Positions 16,175-24,974 are shown, counted from the first letter of the stretch. The stretch: DNA of 64,000 nt from Mycolicibacterium sp. P9-64 (GCF_008329605.1 NZ_NPKO01000007.1:372001-436000); one strand, 5' to 3'. Program-made: numbers and translations. The notes: generated by a model not told the origin, from the letters alone.

Positions 16175-16690
16175 ATGTCTGAAGAATCAACGGGATCGAT
16201 GGCGCGCTCCCCGGCTCCGTCGAAGGATGTTCGGGCCGCCGATCTCGATGACGTCGACCGCCGCATTCTGACCACGCTGCACGGCGATGCCCGCATCTCG
16301 AACAGCGCCCTCGCCGATGCCGTCGGCATCGCCCCGTCGACGTGTCATGGCCGCCTGCGGAGGCTGCAGGAGCTCGGCGTGATCCGCGGTTTCTACACCG
16401 ACATCGACCCTGCGGCGATCGGGTTGTCGTTGCAGGCGATGATCTCGGTGACCCTCCAGGCCAACGCCAGGGGCAAGATCCGCAGCTTCATCCAGCAGAT
16501 CCGGCGCAGGCCCCAGGTGATGGACGTCTACTTCCTGGCTGGAGGCGACGACTTCATCCTGCACGTGGCTGCACGCGACACCGACGATCTGCGGTCGTTC
16601 GTGGTGGAGAACCTCAATGCCGACGCCGACGTCGCGGGCACCCAGACGTCGCTGATCTTCGAGCATCTGCGCGGGGCGTCGCCGCTGTGA
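16175..16690 (+). CDS. aldR: AsnC/Lrp-family regulator AldR
   Basis: 171 residues. The helix-turn-helix ISNSALADAVGIAPSTCHGRL is followed by the RAM ligand-binding fold (SLQAMISVTLQA, then VYFLAGGDDFILHVAARD). It is divergent from ald, as is AldR (Rv2779c), which controls ald in response to alanine and other amino acids. The N-terminal 25 residues are an unusual Ser/Pro-rich extension. The GTGA overlap couples it to the next gene. Confidence 0.9.
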   Translation: MSEESTGSMARSPAPSKDVRAADLDDVDRRILTTLHGDARISNSALADAVGIAPSTCHGRLRRLQELGVIRGFYTDIDPAAIGLSLQAMISVTLQANARGKIRSFIQQIRRRPQVMDVYFLAGGDDFILHVAARDTDDLRSFVVENLNADADVAGTQTSLIFEHLRGASPL

Positions 16691-17526
16691 CGGCCGAGCG
16701 CGCCATCGACCAGCTCTACGGCGTCAAGCCGGAGGAGTTCACCGCGCTGCGCACTGAGCTGGCTGCCGCGGCGAAGAAGCGGGGCGACGCGGACGGGGCG
16801 AAGCAGATCGGCGCCGCGCGCCGGCCCACCACCGCGGCGTGGGTCGTCAACGTGCTCGTGCGCAGCGACGACTCCGCGCGGGTGCGGCTTGCCGAGCTCG
16901 GCGAGCGCCTGCGCGCGGCACACTCCTCGATGGACGGTGCGCGCATCTGCGAGCTGTCTGCCGAGCAACGCAAGCTGATCGACGCGCTGGTGCGCGCGGG
17001 GTTCGACGTCGCCGGGCTGAAGGATCCGTCGGCGGCGCTGCGTGACGACGTGACGGGCACGTTGCAGGCTGCGATCGCAGACCCCGAGATCGCCGCACGG
17101 TTGGGCACGCTGGCGAAGGCCGAAAGATGGTCGGGTTTCGGGGAATTCGGTGCGCCGTCCGCCGTGGTCGCAAAGCACCGTTCGGCCCCGCCAAAGCCGC
17201 GCGAGCCCACGACACCGGGGCCGAGTGCCACCGAGGTCAGGGCGGCACGGAAGCGGCAGGCCGCCGCAGCGTCCGCAGTGCAAGCCGCTCAGGCGGCGCA
17301 TGCCGACGCGGTGGAGGCGGCCGGCGATCGGTTGGCCAAGGTGAAGTCCGCCCGCCGCCGGTACGAGAAGCTGCTGGAGTCCCTCAGTGTGGCCGAAGGC
17401 GAATTGAACGCCGCGGACGCCGAACACGGCGAGGCCGAATCGTCGGCTCAAGCGGCCGCCGACGATCTCGCGACGGCCAAGGCCGAACTCGCCGAAGCGG
17501 ATGCGGCGTTGGCCGATCTCGGATAG
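16687..17526 (+). CDS. Conserved coiled-coil protein of unknown function
   Basis: 279 residues from the GTG that overlaps the aldR stop by four bases. The N-terminal half is a compact Ala-rich domain with a TAAWVVNVLVR segment. The C-terminal third (from about residue 180) is an Ala/Glu/Lys-rich predicted coiled coil with heptads such as AEGELNAADAEHGEAESSAQ. There is no signal peptide or membrane segment. Function unknown. Coupling to aldR suggests co-expression with the alanine regulator. Confidence 0.75.
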   Translation: MTAERAIDQLYGVKPEEFTALRTELAAAAKKRGDADGAKQIGAARRPTTAAWVVNVLVRSDDSARVRLAELGERLRAAHSSMDGARICELSAEQRKLIDALVRAGFDVAGLKDPSAALRDDVTGTLQAAIADPEIAARLGTLAKAERWSGFGEFGAPSAVVAKHRSAPPKPREPTTPGPSATEVRAARKRQAAAASAVQAAQAAHADAVEAAGDRLAKVKSARRRYEKLLESLSVAEGELNAADAEHGEAESSAQAAADDLATAKAELAEADAALADLG

Positions 17527-17529
17527 GCG

Positions 17530-18114
17530 CTACGCCCGTTTGGTGGATCGCCGAGGAACGGCGGTGACGGTGCGCAGTTCGTCGAGCGACTCCCGGATGT
17601 GTTGCGCGAGAGTTCGTTTGCGTGCGTCGTCGAGCCAGCGCTCGAAGGCGACCTTGAAGACCGCAACGCCCGTTTCAGCTGCCAGGCTTGCGGCGGGCTC
17701 GGTGACTCCGCGACGACGAAGGGCGCCTGCCATGGCGGTGGAGAGGGAGGCCAGCTTGATCAGCTCGCGTTCCTGCAGGCTCGGGTTGGCTGCGATCACC
17801 TTCTGGCGTCGTTGCGCGTGAGTGTGACGTTCTTCGAAGAAGTCGGATAGCGATTCGAGCGCTGCGATGACGGCGTCCAGGGGAGGCTGGCTTTCGGGCG
17901 CGGCGTCCACGGCCGCGGCAAGTCCGTCGGCCAGAGCGCCCCCGCCGAACAGCACCTCGCGCTTGTCGGCGAAGTGGCGGAAGAAGGTGCGCTCCGTCAG
18001 CCCGGCGTGGCTGGCGATTTCGGCGACCGTCGTCTGGTCGAATCCCTGCGCTGCGTAGAGCTCCAGCGCCGCCTGTTCGAGGCGTCCCCGCGCGTCCGGC
18101 TCCCAACGACCCAT
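17530..18114 (-). CDS. TetR-family repressor
   Basis: 194 residues starting at MGRWEPDARGRLEQAA; longer starts would run through the operator region. The HTH is typical (FDQTTVAEIASHAGLTERTFFRHFADKREVLF). It is divergent from the epimerase/F420 oxidoreductase pair. The intergenic DNA carries two inverted repeats containing TGTCA/TGACA, probably its operators. It probably represses the divergent pair and itself. Inducer unknown. Confidence 0.87.
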   Translation of the reverse strand: MGRWEPDARGRLEQAALELYAAQGFDQTTVAEIASHAGLTERTFFRHFADKREVLFGGGALADGLAAAVDAAPESQPPLDAVIAALESLSDFFEERHTHAQRRQKVIAANPSLQERELIKLASLSTAMAGALRRRGVTEPAASLAAETGVAVFKVAFERWLDDARKRTLAQHIRESLDELRTVTAVPRRSTKRA

Positions 18115-18132
18115 CCGCCGAGTGTATGTGAC

Positions 18133-18145
18133 GACAGTGACTGTC
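18133..18145. promoter_or_regulatory. Inverted repeat near the TetR start
   Basis: GACAGT-G-ACTGTC, perfect six-base arms, 19 bp upstream of the TetR start codon. It shares the TGTC/GACA core with the longer repeat at 18181-18207, suggesting two operator sites for the same repressor. Confidence 0.5.
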
Positions 18146-18180
18146 ACCATCGGGATGACAGCGACTGACATCGTGGTTAT

Positions 18181-18207
18181 GGTTGATGTCATCCGCTGAC
18201 ATCAACC
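18181..18207. promoter_or_regulatory. 11-bp perfect inverted repeat upstream of the epimerase gene
   Basis: GGTTGATGTCA, spacer TCCGC, TGACATCAACC: perfect arms ending 13 bp before the epimerase ATG and overlapping its ribosome-site region. Size and symmetry suit a TetR dimer operator. Confidence 0.6.
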
Positions 18208-18220
18208 TGAGGAGAGTGCA

Positions 18221-19126
18221 ATGCGCGTATTCGTCACCGGTGCATCCGGACACATCGGATCCGTCGTCGTTCGTGAACTACTGGAGAACGGACACCAGGT
18301 CGTCGGCCTCGCCCGCTCGGACGAATCCGCCACGGCCGTATCGGCCGCCGGCGCCGAGGTGCAGCGCGGTTCGCTGGACGATCTCGACGTGTTGTCGTCG
18401 GCCGCCGCGGCCGCCGACGGTGTCATCCATCTGGCCTACGTGCACGACTTCTCCGACTACGCCGCCGCGGGGGCGATCGATCTGCGGGCCGTCGAGGCAA
18501 TCGGGGCGGCGCTCGCCGGTTCCGGGAAACCGTTCGTGAACACCTCGGGCACGATGATGCTCGCCTTCGGTTCCACTGGGCAGCTGGGTAGGGAAGACGA
18601 CGCCGTCGACGAATCGGGGCCGCGGGTCGTGTCGGAGAACACCACGATCGCGTTGGCCGATCGCGGGGTGCGGTCCTCGGTCGTGCGACTGTCGCCGACG
18701 GTGCACGGCTCCACCGACTTTCACGGTTTCGTCCCTGTCCTGATCGGCGCCGCCAGGAAGGCGGGCCAGTCGGTCTATGTCGGTGATGGCGCCAATCGCT
18801 GGCCCGCCGTGCACACCATGGACGCCGCGCGGCTGTACCGGTTGGCGGTCGAGTCGGCTCCCGCAGGCTCTCGGCTGCACGGAGCCGCCGAGGAGGGCGT
18901 GCCGTTCCGCGACATCGCAACGGTCATCGGCGAACAACTCGGCGTGCCCACGGTGAGCATCACCGCCGAGCAGGCCGTCGAGCAGCTCGGCTTCATCGGG
19001 ACGATCGCCTCGATGGACAACCCGACCTCCAGTGCACGCACTCGTGAGTTGTTGGGCTGGCGGCCGCAGCAGCCCGAGCTGCTCGCAGATCTCAAGTCGG
19101 GTCACTACTTCACGGCCGCTTCGTGA
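18221..19126 (+). CDS. NAD(P)-dependent epimerase/reductase, extended SDR
   Basis: 301 residues. The N-terminal VFVTGASGHIGSVVVREL is the extended-SDR nucleotide motif. The usual YxxxK is not evident after the NTSGTMMLAFG strand, so it may belong to the atypical NAD(P)-binding (NmrA-like or dihydroflavonol reductase-like) group. Ribosome site GAGGAGAG precedes the ATG. It is divergent from a TetR gene and coupled (GTGA) to a LLM-family oxidoreductase. Substrate unknown. Confidence 0.8.
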   Translation: MRVFVTGASGHIGSVVVRELLENGHQVVGLARSDESATAVSAAGAEVQRGSLDDLDVLSSAAAAADGVIHLAYVHDFSDYAAAGAIDLRAVEAIGAALAGSGKPFVNTSGTMMLAFGSTGQLGREDDAVDESGPRVVSENTTIALADRGVRSSVVRLSPTVHGSTDFHGFVPVLIGAARKAGQSVYVGDGANRWPAVHTMDAARLYRLAVESAPAGSRLHGAAEEGVPFRDIATVIGEQLGVPTVSITAEQAVEQLGFIGTIASMDNPTSSARTRELLGWRPQQPELLADLKSGHYFTAAS

Positions 19127-20061
19127 CCGACGTCGTCGCCGCGGCCCGCGAGACGCTGGGGCCGGTGGGACCGTACCTACCGGTCGGATTCACCAGCGCG
19201 CCGCCAATCGACCTGCAGCGCAGTGCCGTCCGTCGCCTGGAACGCGCAGGCTTCCGGACTGCCTGGACCAACGAGGTCATCGGTGGCAAGGACGTGTTGG
19301 TCCAGATGGGCGTCCTGCTCGCCGCCACCGATCAGATGACGTTCGGCTCTGGTATCGCCAACATCTGGGCGCGCCAGTCGCAGACCATGCACGCCGGGGC
19401 GGCAATGCTGGCGCAGGCGTATCCGGATCGGGTGGTGCTCGGGCTCGGCGTCGGCTTCCCCGAGCAGGCGGCGAGCGCAGGTCGCGAATTCGGGCGGCCG
19501 CTGGTGACCATGCGCGACTACCTCCGGCGCATGGGCGACGAGACCTGGCCGCCGGCAGCCAATGTCGCCTACCCCCGGATCGTCGGCGCGATGGGCCCGA
19601 AGCTGCTTGCGCTCGGTGGCGAGCATGCCGACGGGTCGATGCCCGCCGGGCTACCTCCGGCCTTCACTGCTCGGGCCCGGCAGCTGTTGGGCCCGGACAA
19701 GCTGCTGGTAGTGGGGCTGATGGTGGTTCCCGACCCGGATGTCGATCGAGCGAAGGACGTTGCGCACCAAGCGGTGTCGGCGAACTTGGGGCGATCGTCG
19801 TATGTCGCGACGATGGCCTCGCTCGGCTATCCGGAAAGCGAGTTCGCCGAGCCGACTGATCGGATCGTCGACGACGTCATCGGCTACGGCGGACCCGAGG
19901 CGATCGCGGCCAAGGTACGCGAACACCTGACGGCCGGCGCGGATCACGTCGCGCTCATGCTCCCGTCGAACACCGAACTCGCCACGGGCATAGAACAATT
20001 GGAGCGGTTGGCGCCTACGCTCGCACCAATTCGGGGTGGAATTTCGTCACCATCCGGCTGA
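19123..20061 (+). CDS. LLM-class (F420-dependent) oxidoreductase
   Basis: 312 residues from GTG 19123. It fits the luciferase-like TIM-barrel: GFRTAWTNEVIGGKD, a TFGSGIANIWARQ strand, VVLGLGVGFPEQ, MRDYLRRM and GGPEAIAAKVREHLTAGADHVAL near the end. Mycobacterial relatives use coenzyme F420. Substrate unknown. Its last 47 bases overlap the 3' end of the convergent epimerase gene. Confidence 0.83.
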   Translation: MTDVVAAARETLGPVGPYLPVGFTSAPPIDLQRSAVRRLERAGFRTAWTNEVIGGKDVLVQMGVLLAATDQMTFGSGIANIWARQSQTMHAGAAMLAQAYPDRVVLGLGVGFPEQAASAGREFGRPLVTMRDYLRRMGDETWPPAANVAYPRIVGAMGPKLLALGGEHADGSMPAGLPPAFTARARQLLGPDKLLVVGLMVVPDPDVDRAKDVAHQAVSANLGRSSYVATMASLGYPESEFAEPTDRIVDDVIGYGGPEAIAAKVREHLTAGADHVALMLPSNTELATGIEQLERLAPTLAPIRGGISSPSG

Positions 20062-20917
20062 TGCCGTCACGCCAGTCAACGGTGGTGCCGCCCGCCAGCT
20101 CGCGCATGAGGGTGACATCGGTAGGGCCGCCACGCAGCGCCTGACCGCTCTCCTCGAACGCCGGCTCCTTGCCGACCAGTTCCCCGATGTAGGTGCACCA
20201 GTCCTGCAGGCTGACGGTCTGCTCGCCACACCAGTTGACCGTGACGGCAGGCACCGACGCCACCTCGAGAAGCTTGGGCAGCATCGCGATGACGTCGTCC
20301 TCGTGGATGGGGTTGTAGCGGGCCGGTCCGCCCGGCGGAACCGGGATCGGCATGCCTGCCAGCATCATCTCCATGTGGTGGAACGGCCAGCCGCCGTTGT
20401 CGCCGTAGGGGACGTTGAGCCGCGCGATGGTGGTGGGCACGCCGAGTGCGCGGGCCATCGAGCGGGCGACGACCTCCCCTGCGATCTTGGAGATCGAGTA
20501 GGTCGGCAGCATCGACTTGTGGTTGTCGCCGAGGGCGGTGCGCTCGTTTCGTGGTTCGTCATCGGGCGGGTCGTAGACCGCCGCCGACGAACAGTGCAGG
20601 AACGCCTTGGCGTCGGCGCAGTGGGCCATGAGCAATCCAACGGACTCCGCGTTCGCCGCCAGGTCCTTCTCCCACTTGCCGCTCTTCGCCACGGCCAGGT
20701 TGATGACGTAGTCGAAGTCGGATGGGATTCCGGCGAAGTCGCCCGCAGCGAGGTTGACCGTCTGGCAACGAATGCCGGCTTGCTCGAGCTCCTCCCGCGC
20801 AGCGGGGTCGTGGAATCGGGCGATGCCCCACACCTCGTTGTCGGCCGCCAACGCCCGTGCGATGGGCGCTGCAACCTGTCCGGTAGGGCCGGTGATCAAG
20901 ATCTTGAAGCCGCGCAT
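20015..20917 (-). CDS. NAD-dependent epimerase/dehydratase
   Basis: 300 residues. Extended SDR with ILITGPTGQVAAPIARAL, the active-site pattern SSAAVYDPP and later YSISK (Tyr-x-x-x-Lys), and ARLNVPYGDNGG. It likely acts on a nucleotide-sugar or related hydroxy/keto substrate; not determinable. It is convergent with, and overlaps by 47 bp, the oxidoreductase at 19123-20061. Confidence 0.85.
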   Translation of the reverse strand: MRGFKILITGPTGQVAAPIARALAADNEVWGIARFHDPAAREELEQAGIRCQTVNLAAGDFAGIPSDFDYVINLAVAKSGKWEKDLAANAESVGLLMAHCADAKAFLHCSSAAVYDPPDDEPRNERTALGDNHKSMLPTYSISKIAGEVVARSMARALGVPTTIARLNVPYGDNGGWPFHHMEMMLAGMPIPVPPGGPARYNPIHEDDVIAMLPKLLEVASVPAVTVNWCGEQTVSLQDWCTYIGELVGKEPAFEESGQALRGGPTDVTLMRELAGGTTVDWRDGISRMVTKFHPELVRA

Positions 20918-21128
20918 CAGCCGATGTTATGGCGACCCCGATGCAAGGCGCGGGGAATTGCGACACTGGCCGAACTCCCGCCCACTCGCGTGCACTTTCG
21001 GGCCGCGGGTGGATGTTGGCCAGCACGTGGTGAAGCATGGCCTGGTAGGCGTTGAGGTGACGGTCGATGGGCCGGTCGCAGCAGCGCAGCGTCGAGAACT
21101 CGTATCCAAGACACGGTGCCTGTCGGTG
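20918..21128 (-). other. Non-genic gap with a possible coding remnant
   Basis: 211 bp between an epimerase start and the VOC stop. On the minus strand, in the same frame as the VOC gene and directly after its TAA, the sequence reads protein-like: CLGYEFSTLRCCDRP, then LNAYQAMLHHVLANIHPR. There is no start codon of its own before this stretch. I do not recognise the family. It may be the decayed 3' end of a lost gene. Confidence 0.3.
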
Positions 21129-21575
21129 TTAGCCGCGGAGTCGTTCGGCGATGATGGTGCGGGGAAGCTGACGTGGGCTGGGGCTGGCGACGATGATGCG
21201 TCTGCCGTCGGGGTCGACGCCTTCCAGGAAGGTCACCCCGTTTTCGGTGTGGGTGAACACCGCGGGGTCGTAGGCGCGCAGCCGCCCGGTGATGAGGTCC
21301 AGATCGGACTGGCTGTCGGTGGCCCACATCAGGTACGAGACGCCGAGGGTTCCGGCGCTGCGGCGGCGGACGGATCGCTGTGCGTGCAGGTAGAGCTGAA
21401 ACCCGGTGGGAGTCAACACGAGCGCCATGTCTTTGTCGTGGAGGCCCACCTGGCAGGAGAACACGTCGCGGTAAAAGGTGACGGACCGTTCGAGGTTTGA
21501 CACTCGGATCACACAGGAGGCGACGTGGGCGTTGACTTCGGGTTGCGGGGGTGGGCCGTCGATGTCGGTAGTCAT
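21129..21575 (-). CDS. VOC-family (glyoxalase-like) protein
   Basis: 148 residues. One vicinal-oxygen-chelate fold: SCVIRVSNLERSVTFYRDVFSCQV at the start, a LVLTPTGFQLYLH strand and ENGVTFLEGVDPDGRRIIVASP at the end. Metal ligands cannot be assigned with certainty. It lies beside the extra ctaD gene in a disturbed region. Function unknown. Confidence 0.8.
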   Translation of the reverse strand: MTTDIDGPPPQPEVNAHVASCVIRVSNLERSVTFYRDVFSCQVGLHDKDMALVLTPTGFQLYLHAQRSVRRRSAGTLGVSYLMWATDSQSDLDLITGRLRAYDPAVFTHTENGVTFLEGVDPDGRRIIVASPSPRQLPRTIIAERLRG

Positions 21576-21666
21576 TCGTGGTGACTCCTAGTGGAGGAAT
21601 CTCGGGGTGATGGCTTGTGTCAGTGCGCTATTCAGGTGACGCAGCGTTCTGTGTGAGCGTGCCGGG

Positions 21667-23361
21667 CTACGGGTGGCGGCCGATGTAGGCTTCGTCGCGC
21701 ATGCGCGCCACCATGTGGGGGTAGTGCAGTTCGAAGGCGGGTCGTTCGGAGCGGATGCGGGGCAGTTCGGTGAAGTTGTGCCGCGGCGGCGGGCAGCTGG
21801 TGGCCCACTCCAGCGAGTTGCCATGGCCCCACGGGTCATCGACCATGACTGGCTCACCGTAGCGCCAGCTCTTGAACACGTTCCACACGAACGGCAGCAT
21901 CGAGACGCCGAGGATGAACGCCCCGATGGTGGAGACGACGTTCAGCGTGGTGAAACCGTCGGATGGCAGGTAGTCGGCGTAGCGGCGCGGCATGCCCGCA
22001 TCACCGAGCCAGTGCTGCACGAGGAAGGTGGTGTGAAAACCGATCAGGGTCAGCCAGAAGTGCAGTTTGCCGAGTCGCTCGTCGAGCAGGCGGCCGGTGA
22101 TCTTCGGGAACCAGAAGTAGATGCCGGCGTAGGTGGCGAACACGATGGTGCCGAAGAGCACGTAGTGGAAGTGCGCGACGAGGAAGTAAGAGTCGGTGAC
22201 GTGGAAGTCGATCGGGGGGCTAGCCAGCATCACCCCGGACAACCCGCCGAGCAGGAAGGTGACCGCGAAGCCCACCGCGAACAGCATCGGTGTCTCGAAC
22301 GTCAACTGGCCCTTCCACATGGTGCCGATCCAGTTGAAGAACTTGATGCCGGTCGGTATGGCGATCAGATAGGACATGAAGCTGAAGAACGGCAGCAGCA
22401 CCGCTCCGGTGGCGAACATGTGGTGCGCCCACACCGCCGTGGAGAGCGCGGCGATGCTGATCGTCGCGTAGATCATCGTGGTATAGCCGAACGTCGGTTT
22501 GCGGCTGAACACCGGGAAGATTTCGGTGACGATGCCGAAGAACGGCAACGCCACGATGTACACCTCGGGATGGCCGAAGAACCAGAACAGGTGCTGCCAC
22601 AGGATCGCCCCGCCGTTGGCCGGGTCGAACACGTGGGCCCCGAGGTGGCGGTCGGCCTCCAGCCCGAACAGCGCGGAGGTCAGCAGCGGGAACGCCCCCA
22701 GCACCATGATGGAAGTCACCAGGATGTTCCAGGTGAAGATCGGCATCCGGAACATCGTCATGCCCGGTGCGCGCATGCAGACCACGGTGGTGATCATGTT
22801 GACCGCTCCCAGGATGGTGCCCAGACCGCCGACGGCGACGCCCATGATCCACAGATCACCGCCGGCGCCCTGGCTGTGGATTGCGTCGCTGAGCGGTGTG
22901 TAGGCGGTCCAGCCGAAGTCGGCCGCGCCATTCGGGGTGATGAAACCGGCGATCGCGATGGTGGCGCCGAACAGGAAGAGCCAGAACGACAGCGCGTTGA
23001 GCCGCGGGAACGCCACATCGGGGGCGCCGATCTGCAGCGGCAGCACCAGGTTGGCGAACCCGAACACGATCGGGGTGGCGTAGAACAGCAGCATGATCGT
23101 GCCGTGCATGGTGAACAGCTGGTTGTACTGCTCGTTCGACAGGAACTGCAGACCCGGCGCGGCGAGTTCGGCCCGCATCAAGAGCGCCAGCAGGCCGCCG
23201 ATGAAGAAGAACGTAAAGCAGGCGACGCAGTACATGATGCCGATCACCTTGTGATCGGTCGTGGTCACCAACTTGTAGACCAGATTGCCCTTCGGGCCCA
23301 GCCGCGCAGGAAATGGTCGGCGAGCCAGCAATGCGGCAGTGGGGGGTGCGTCAGCGATCAC
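21667..23361 (-). CDS. ctaD: Cytochrome aa3 oxidase subunit I (additional copy)
   Basis: 564 residues from GTG 23361 after GAGGAG; upstream in-frame sequence belongs to a decayed oxidoreductase and is excluded. Core features are complete: twelve membrane segments, heme ligand in FTMHGTIMLLFYA, the HPEVYI copper-B/Tyr motif, the HH of WAHHMFATGA, the K-channel region and the HFHYVLFG heme-a3/a ligands. It belongs to the aa3-bcc supercomplex in mycobacteria. The standard mycobacterial ctaD is elsewhere (Rv3043c), so this is probably a paralogue. No other oxidase subunits are adjacent. Confidence 0.93.
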   Translation of the reverse strand: MIADAPPTAALLARRPFPARLGPKGNLVYKLVTTTDHKVIGIMYCVACFTFFFIGGLLALLMRAELAAPGLQFLSNEQYNQLFTMHGTIMLLFYATPIVFGFANLVLPLQIGAPDVAFPRLNALSFWLFLFGATIAIAGFITPNGAADFGWTAYTPLSDAIHSQGAGGDLWIMGVAVGGLGTILGAVNMITTVVCMRAPGMTMFRMPIFTWNILVTSIMVLGAFPLLTSALFGLEADRHLGAHVFDPANGGAILWQHLFWFFGHPEVYIVALPFFGIVTEIFPVFSRKPTFGYTTMIYATISIAALSTAVWAHHMFATGAVLLPFFSFMSYLIAIPTGIKFFNWIGTMWKGQLTFETPMLFAVGFAVTFLLGGLSGVMLASPPIDFHVTDSYFLVAHFHYVLFGTIVFATYAGIYFWFPKITGRLLDERLGKLHFWLTLIGFHTTFLVQHWLGDAGMPRRYADYLPSDGFTTLNVVSTIGAFILGVSMLPFVWNVFKSWRYGEPVMVDDPWGHGNSLEWATSCPPPRHNFTELPRIRSERPAFELHYPHMVARMRDEAYIGRHP

Positions 23362-23440
23362 AAACGTCTCCTCGTTCGTCGCTAAGACAGCGTGTGGGCG
23401 CTGCCCGGTCTCTCGCAGTCGGATGCGGAGCGTTCGCGGT

Positions 23441-23647
23441 GAAGGCTGCGTCGGATTTCTGGGCCCAAGCCGTGTTGGGGGTGATGCCCACGCCGTGGGC
23501 CTCATAGCCGACGGCGCTTGCGGCGGCGGCGATTTCCAGCCCGATCCAGCCGCCGCCGATGATCGCCACCCGCCCGACCGTGGCGAATGCGGCCTCGATG
23601 GCTTCGTAGTCGGCGAGGCGAGTCCGTGAGTGGCCGACCCTTGTCAT
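23441..23647 (-). pseudogene. Remnant of an FAD-dependent pyridine-nucleotide oxidoreductase
   Basis: The frame reads RLADYEAIEAAFATVGR, then VAIIGGGWIGLEIAAAA (the NAD-binding GxGxxG motif of ferredoxin/rubredoxin reductases), and after only nine residues GVGITPNTAWAQ. In intact family members GxGITPN lies roughly 80-90 residues further on. Both the N-terminal FAD domain and the C-terminal domain are missing. This indicates an internal deletion plus loss of both ends. The frame runs into ctaD. Confidence 0.7.
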
Positions 23648-24239
23648 GAGCGAGACCTCGGCTCGGTCAGCGTGCGTCGTGGCAAACGATCAACGGTTCG
23701 GGCCTTTGCGACGCACTCTCGGGCGGCGGCGCGAACGATGCGCAGATCGACATTCGACGAACTATTGCGGCTTCCGGCGATGCGGTTTCGCTAACAGGGG
23801 TGCGGCTTGGTTGGCGGCGCCCGGGACCCGGAACGGCTGCTGCTCAGCGTTTTCGACTCTACGCCCTTGACATCATCGTGTCATGCGATCCGTCCCCGTC
23901 CGCGAGGCGGCGAGTGTGCGTTTGCCGCGATCGCCCAGGTCGGTCATCAGCAGCCGTACGGAGAGCTATCCAACGGATCTCTCTCGATGCGTTCGCCACG
24001 CCGCTCTGGTAGCTGCATCTGGGTGCCCGCCCCCAAAGGTATTCCACTCGAGGTGATCTCGCGTTACCGCCGCGACGTGCTTGGTGCCGTGATCCACCGC
24101 GGGGACTGATCGTCGATGACCCGTGTTGCCTGTGTCCACACCGCCCCGACCCTGCCCGAGACGAGCGGCCGGGACGGCCAACGGCAGGAGGCGACAGGAC
24201 GCGCACGCCACAGTCGTACGGCCGACTACGCTGCCACTC
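23648..24239. other. Apparently non-coding stretch upstream of dapB
   Basis: About 590 bp. Short open frames exist on both strands but none has a ribosome site, family-like sequence or normal codon bias over its length. The most protein-like piece is on the plus strand ending at 24109 (PLEVISRYRRDVLGAVIH). No tRNA, terminator or repeat is seen. With the neighbouring remnants it suggests a site of past gene loss. The dapB promoter must lie near its right end. Confidence 0.5.
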
Positions 24240-24974
24240 ATGCGAGTGGGAGTTCTTGGTGCCAAGGGCAAGGTCGGGGCGACGATCGTCGACGCGGTCA
24301 ACGCGGCAGATGATCTGACGTTCACAGCGGGTGTCGACGCTGGCGATGCACTCACGCAGCTGACCGATAGTCGGACTGAGGTCGTGGTCGACTTCACCCA
24401 TCCCGACGTCGTGATGGACAACCTGAAGTTCCTCATCGACGCGGGCATCCACGCCGTCGTCGGCACTACCGGCTTCACCGACGAACGCATCGCGCAGGTG
24501 GAGCAGTGGCTGGCGGCGTCGCCGGCCACTGCTGTTCTCATCGCACCGAACTTCGCGATCGGCGCCGTCCTGTCGATGCAGTTCGCCAAGCAGGCCGCCC
24601 GCTTCTTCGAGTCGGTGGAGGTCATCGAACTGCACCACCCACACAAGGCCGACGCGCCGTCGGGCACCGCTGCCCGCACCGCCAGGCTGATCGCCGAGGC
24701 GCGAAAGGGATTGCCGCCCAGCCCCGATGCCACCAGCACCGGGATCGAAGGGGCTCGCGGCGCAGACGTCGACGGCATCCGGGTGCACTCGATCCGGTTG
24801 GCCGGGTTGGTCGCCCACCAGGAGATCCTGTTCGGCACGCAGGGGGAGACGCTGACCATCCGGCACGACAGCCTGGACCGGACGTCGTTCGTGCCCGGTG
24901 TGCTGCTTGGGGTTCGGCACGTGCACGAGCGGCCCGGCCTGACGGTGGGGATCGAACCGCTGCTCGACCTATGA
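24240..24974 (+). CDS. dapB: 4-Hydroxy-tetrahydrodipicolinate reductase
   Basis: 244 residues from ATG 24240 (MRVGVLGAKGKVG); the longer frame adds a leader unlike DapB. NAD(P) motif GAKGKVG, VVDFTHPDVV, and the substrate motif ELHHPHKADAPSGTA are present. It performs the second step of the diaminopimelate/lysine branch, supplying peptidoglycan cross-links. dapA, the preceding step, is at 37228-38130. The stop overlaps the next gene (ATGA). Confidence 0.95.
   Translation: MRVGVLGAKGKVGATIVDAVNAADDLTFTAGVDAGDALTQLTDSRTEVVVDFTHPDVVMDNLKFLIDAGIHAVVGTTGFTDERIAQVEQWLAASPATAVLIAPNFAIGAVLSMQFAKQAARFFESVEVIELHHPHKADAPSGTAARTARLIAEARKGLPPSPDATSTGIEGARGADVDGIRVHSIRLAGLVAHQEILFGTQGETLTIRHDSLDRTSFVPGVLLGVRHVHERPGLTVGIEPLLDL

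Noticed and set aside
21673..23385. 570-residue plus-strand frame opposite ctaD
   Set aside because: Asp/Glu/His/Gln-rich shadow of a membrane protein gene; no start signal and no family pattern.
23646..24109. Small plus-strand genes upstream of dapB
   Set aside because: Open frames lack ribosome sites and recognisable sequence; more likely decayed DNA.
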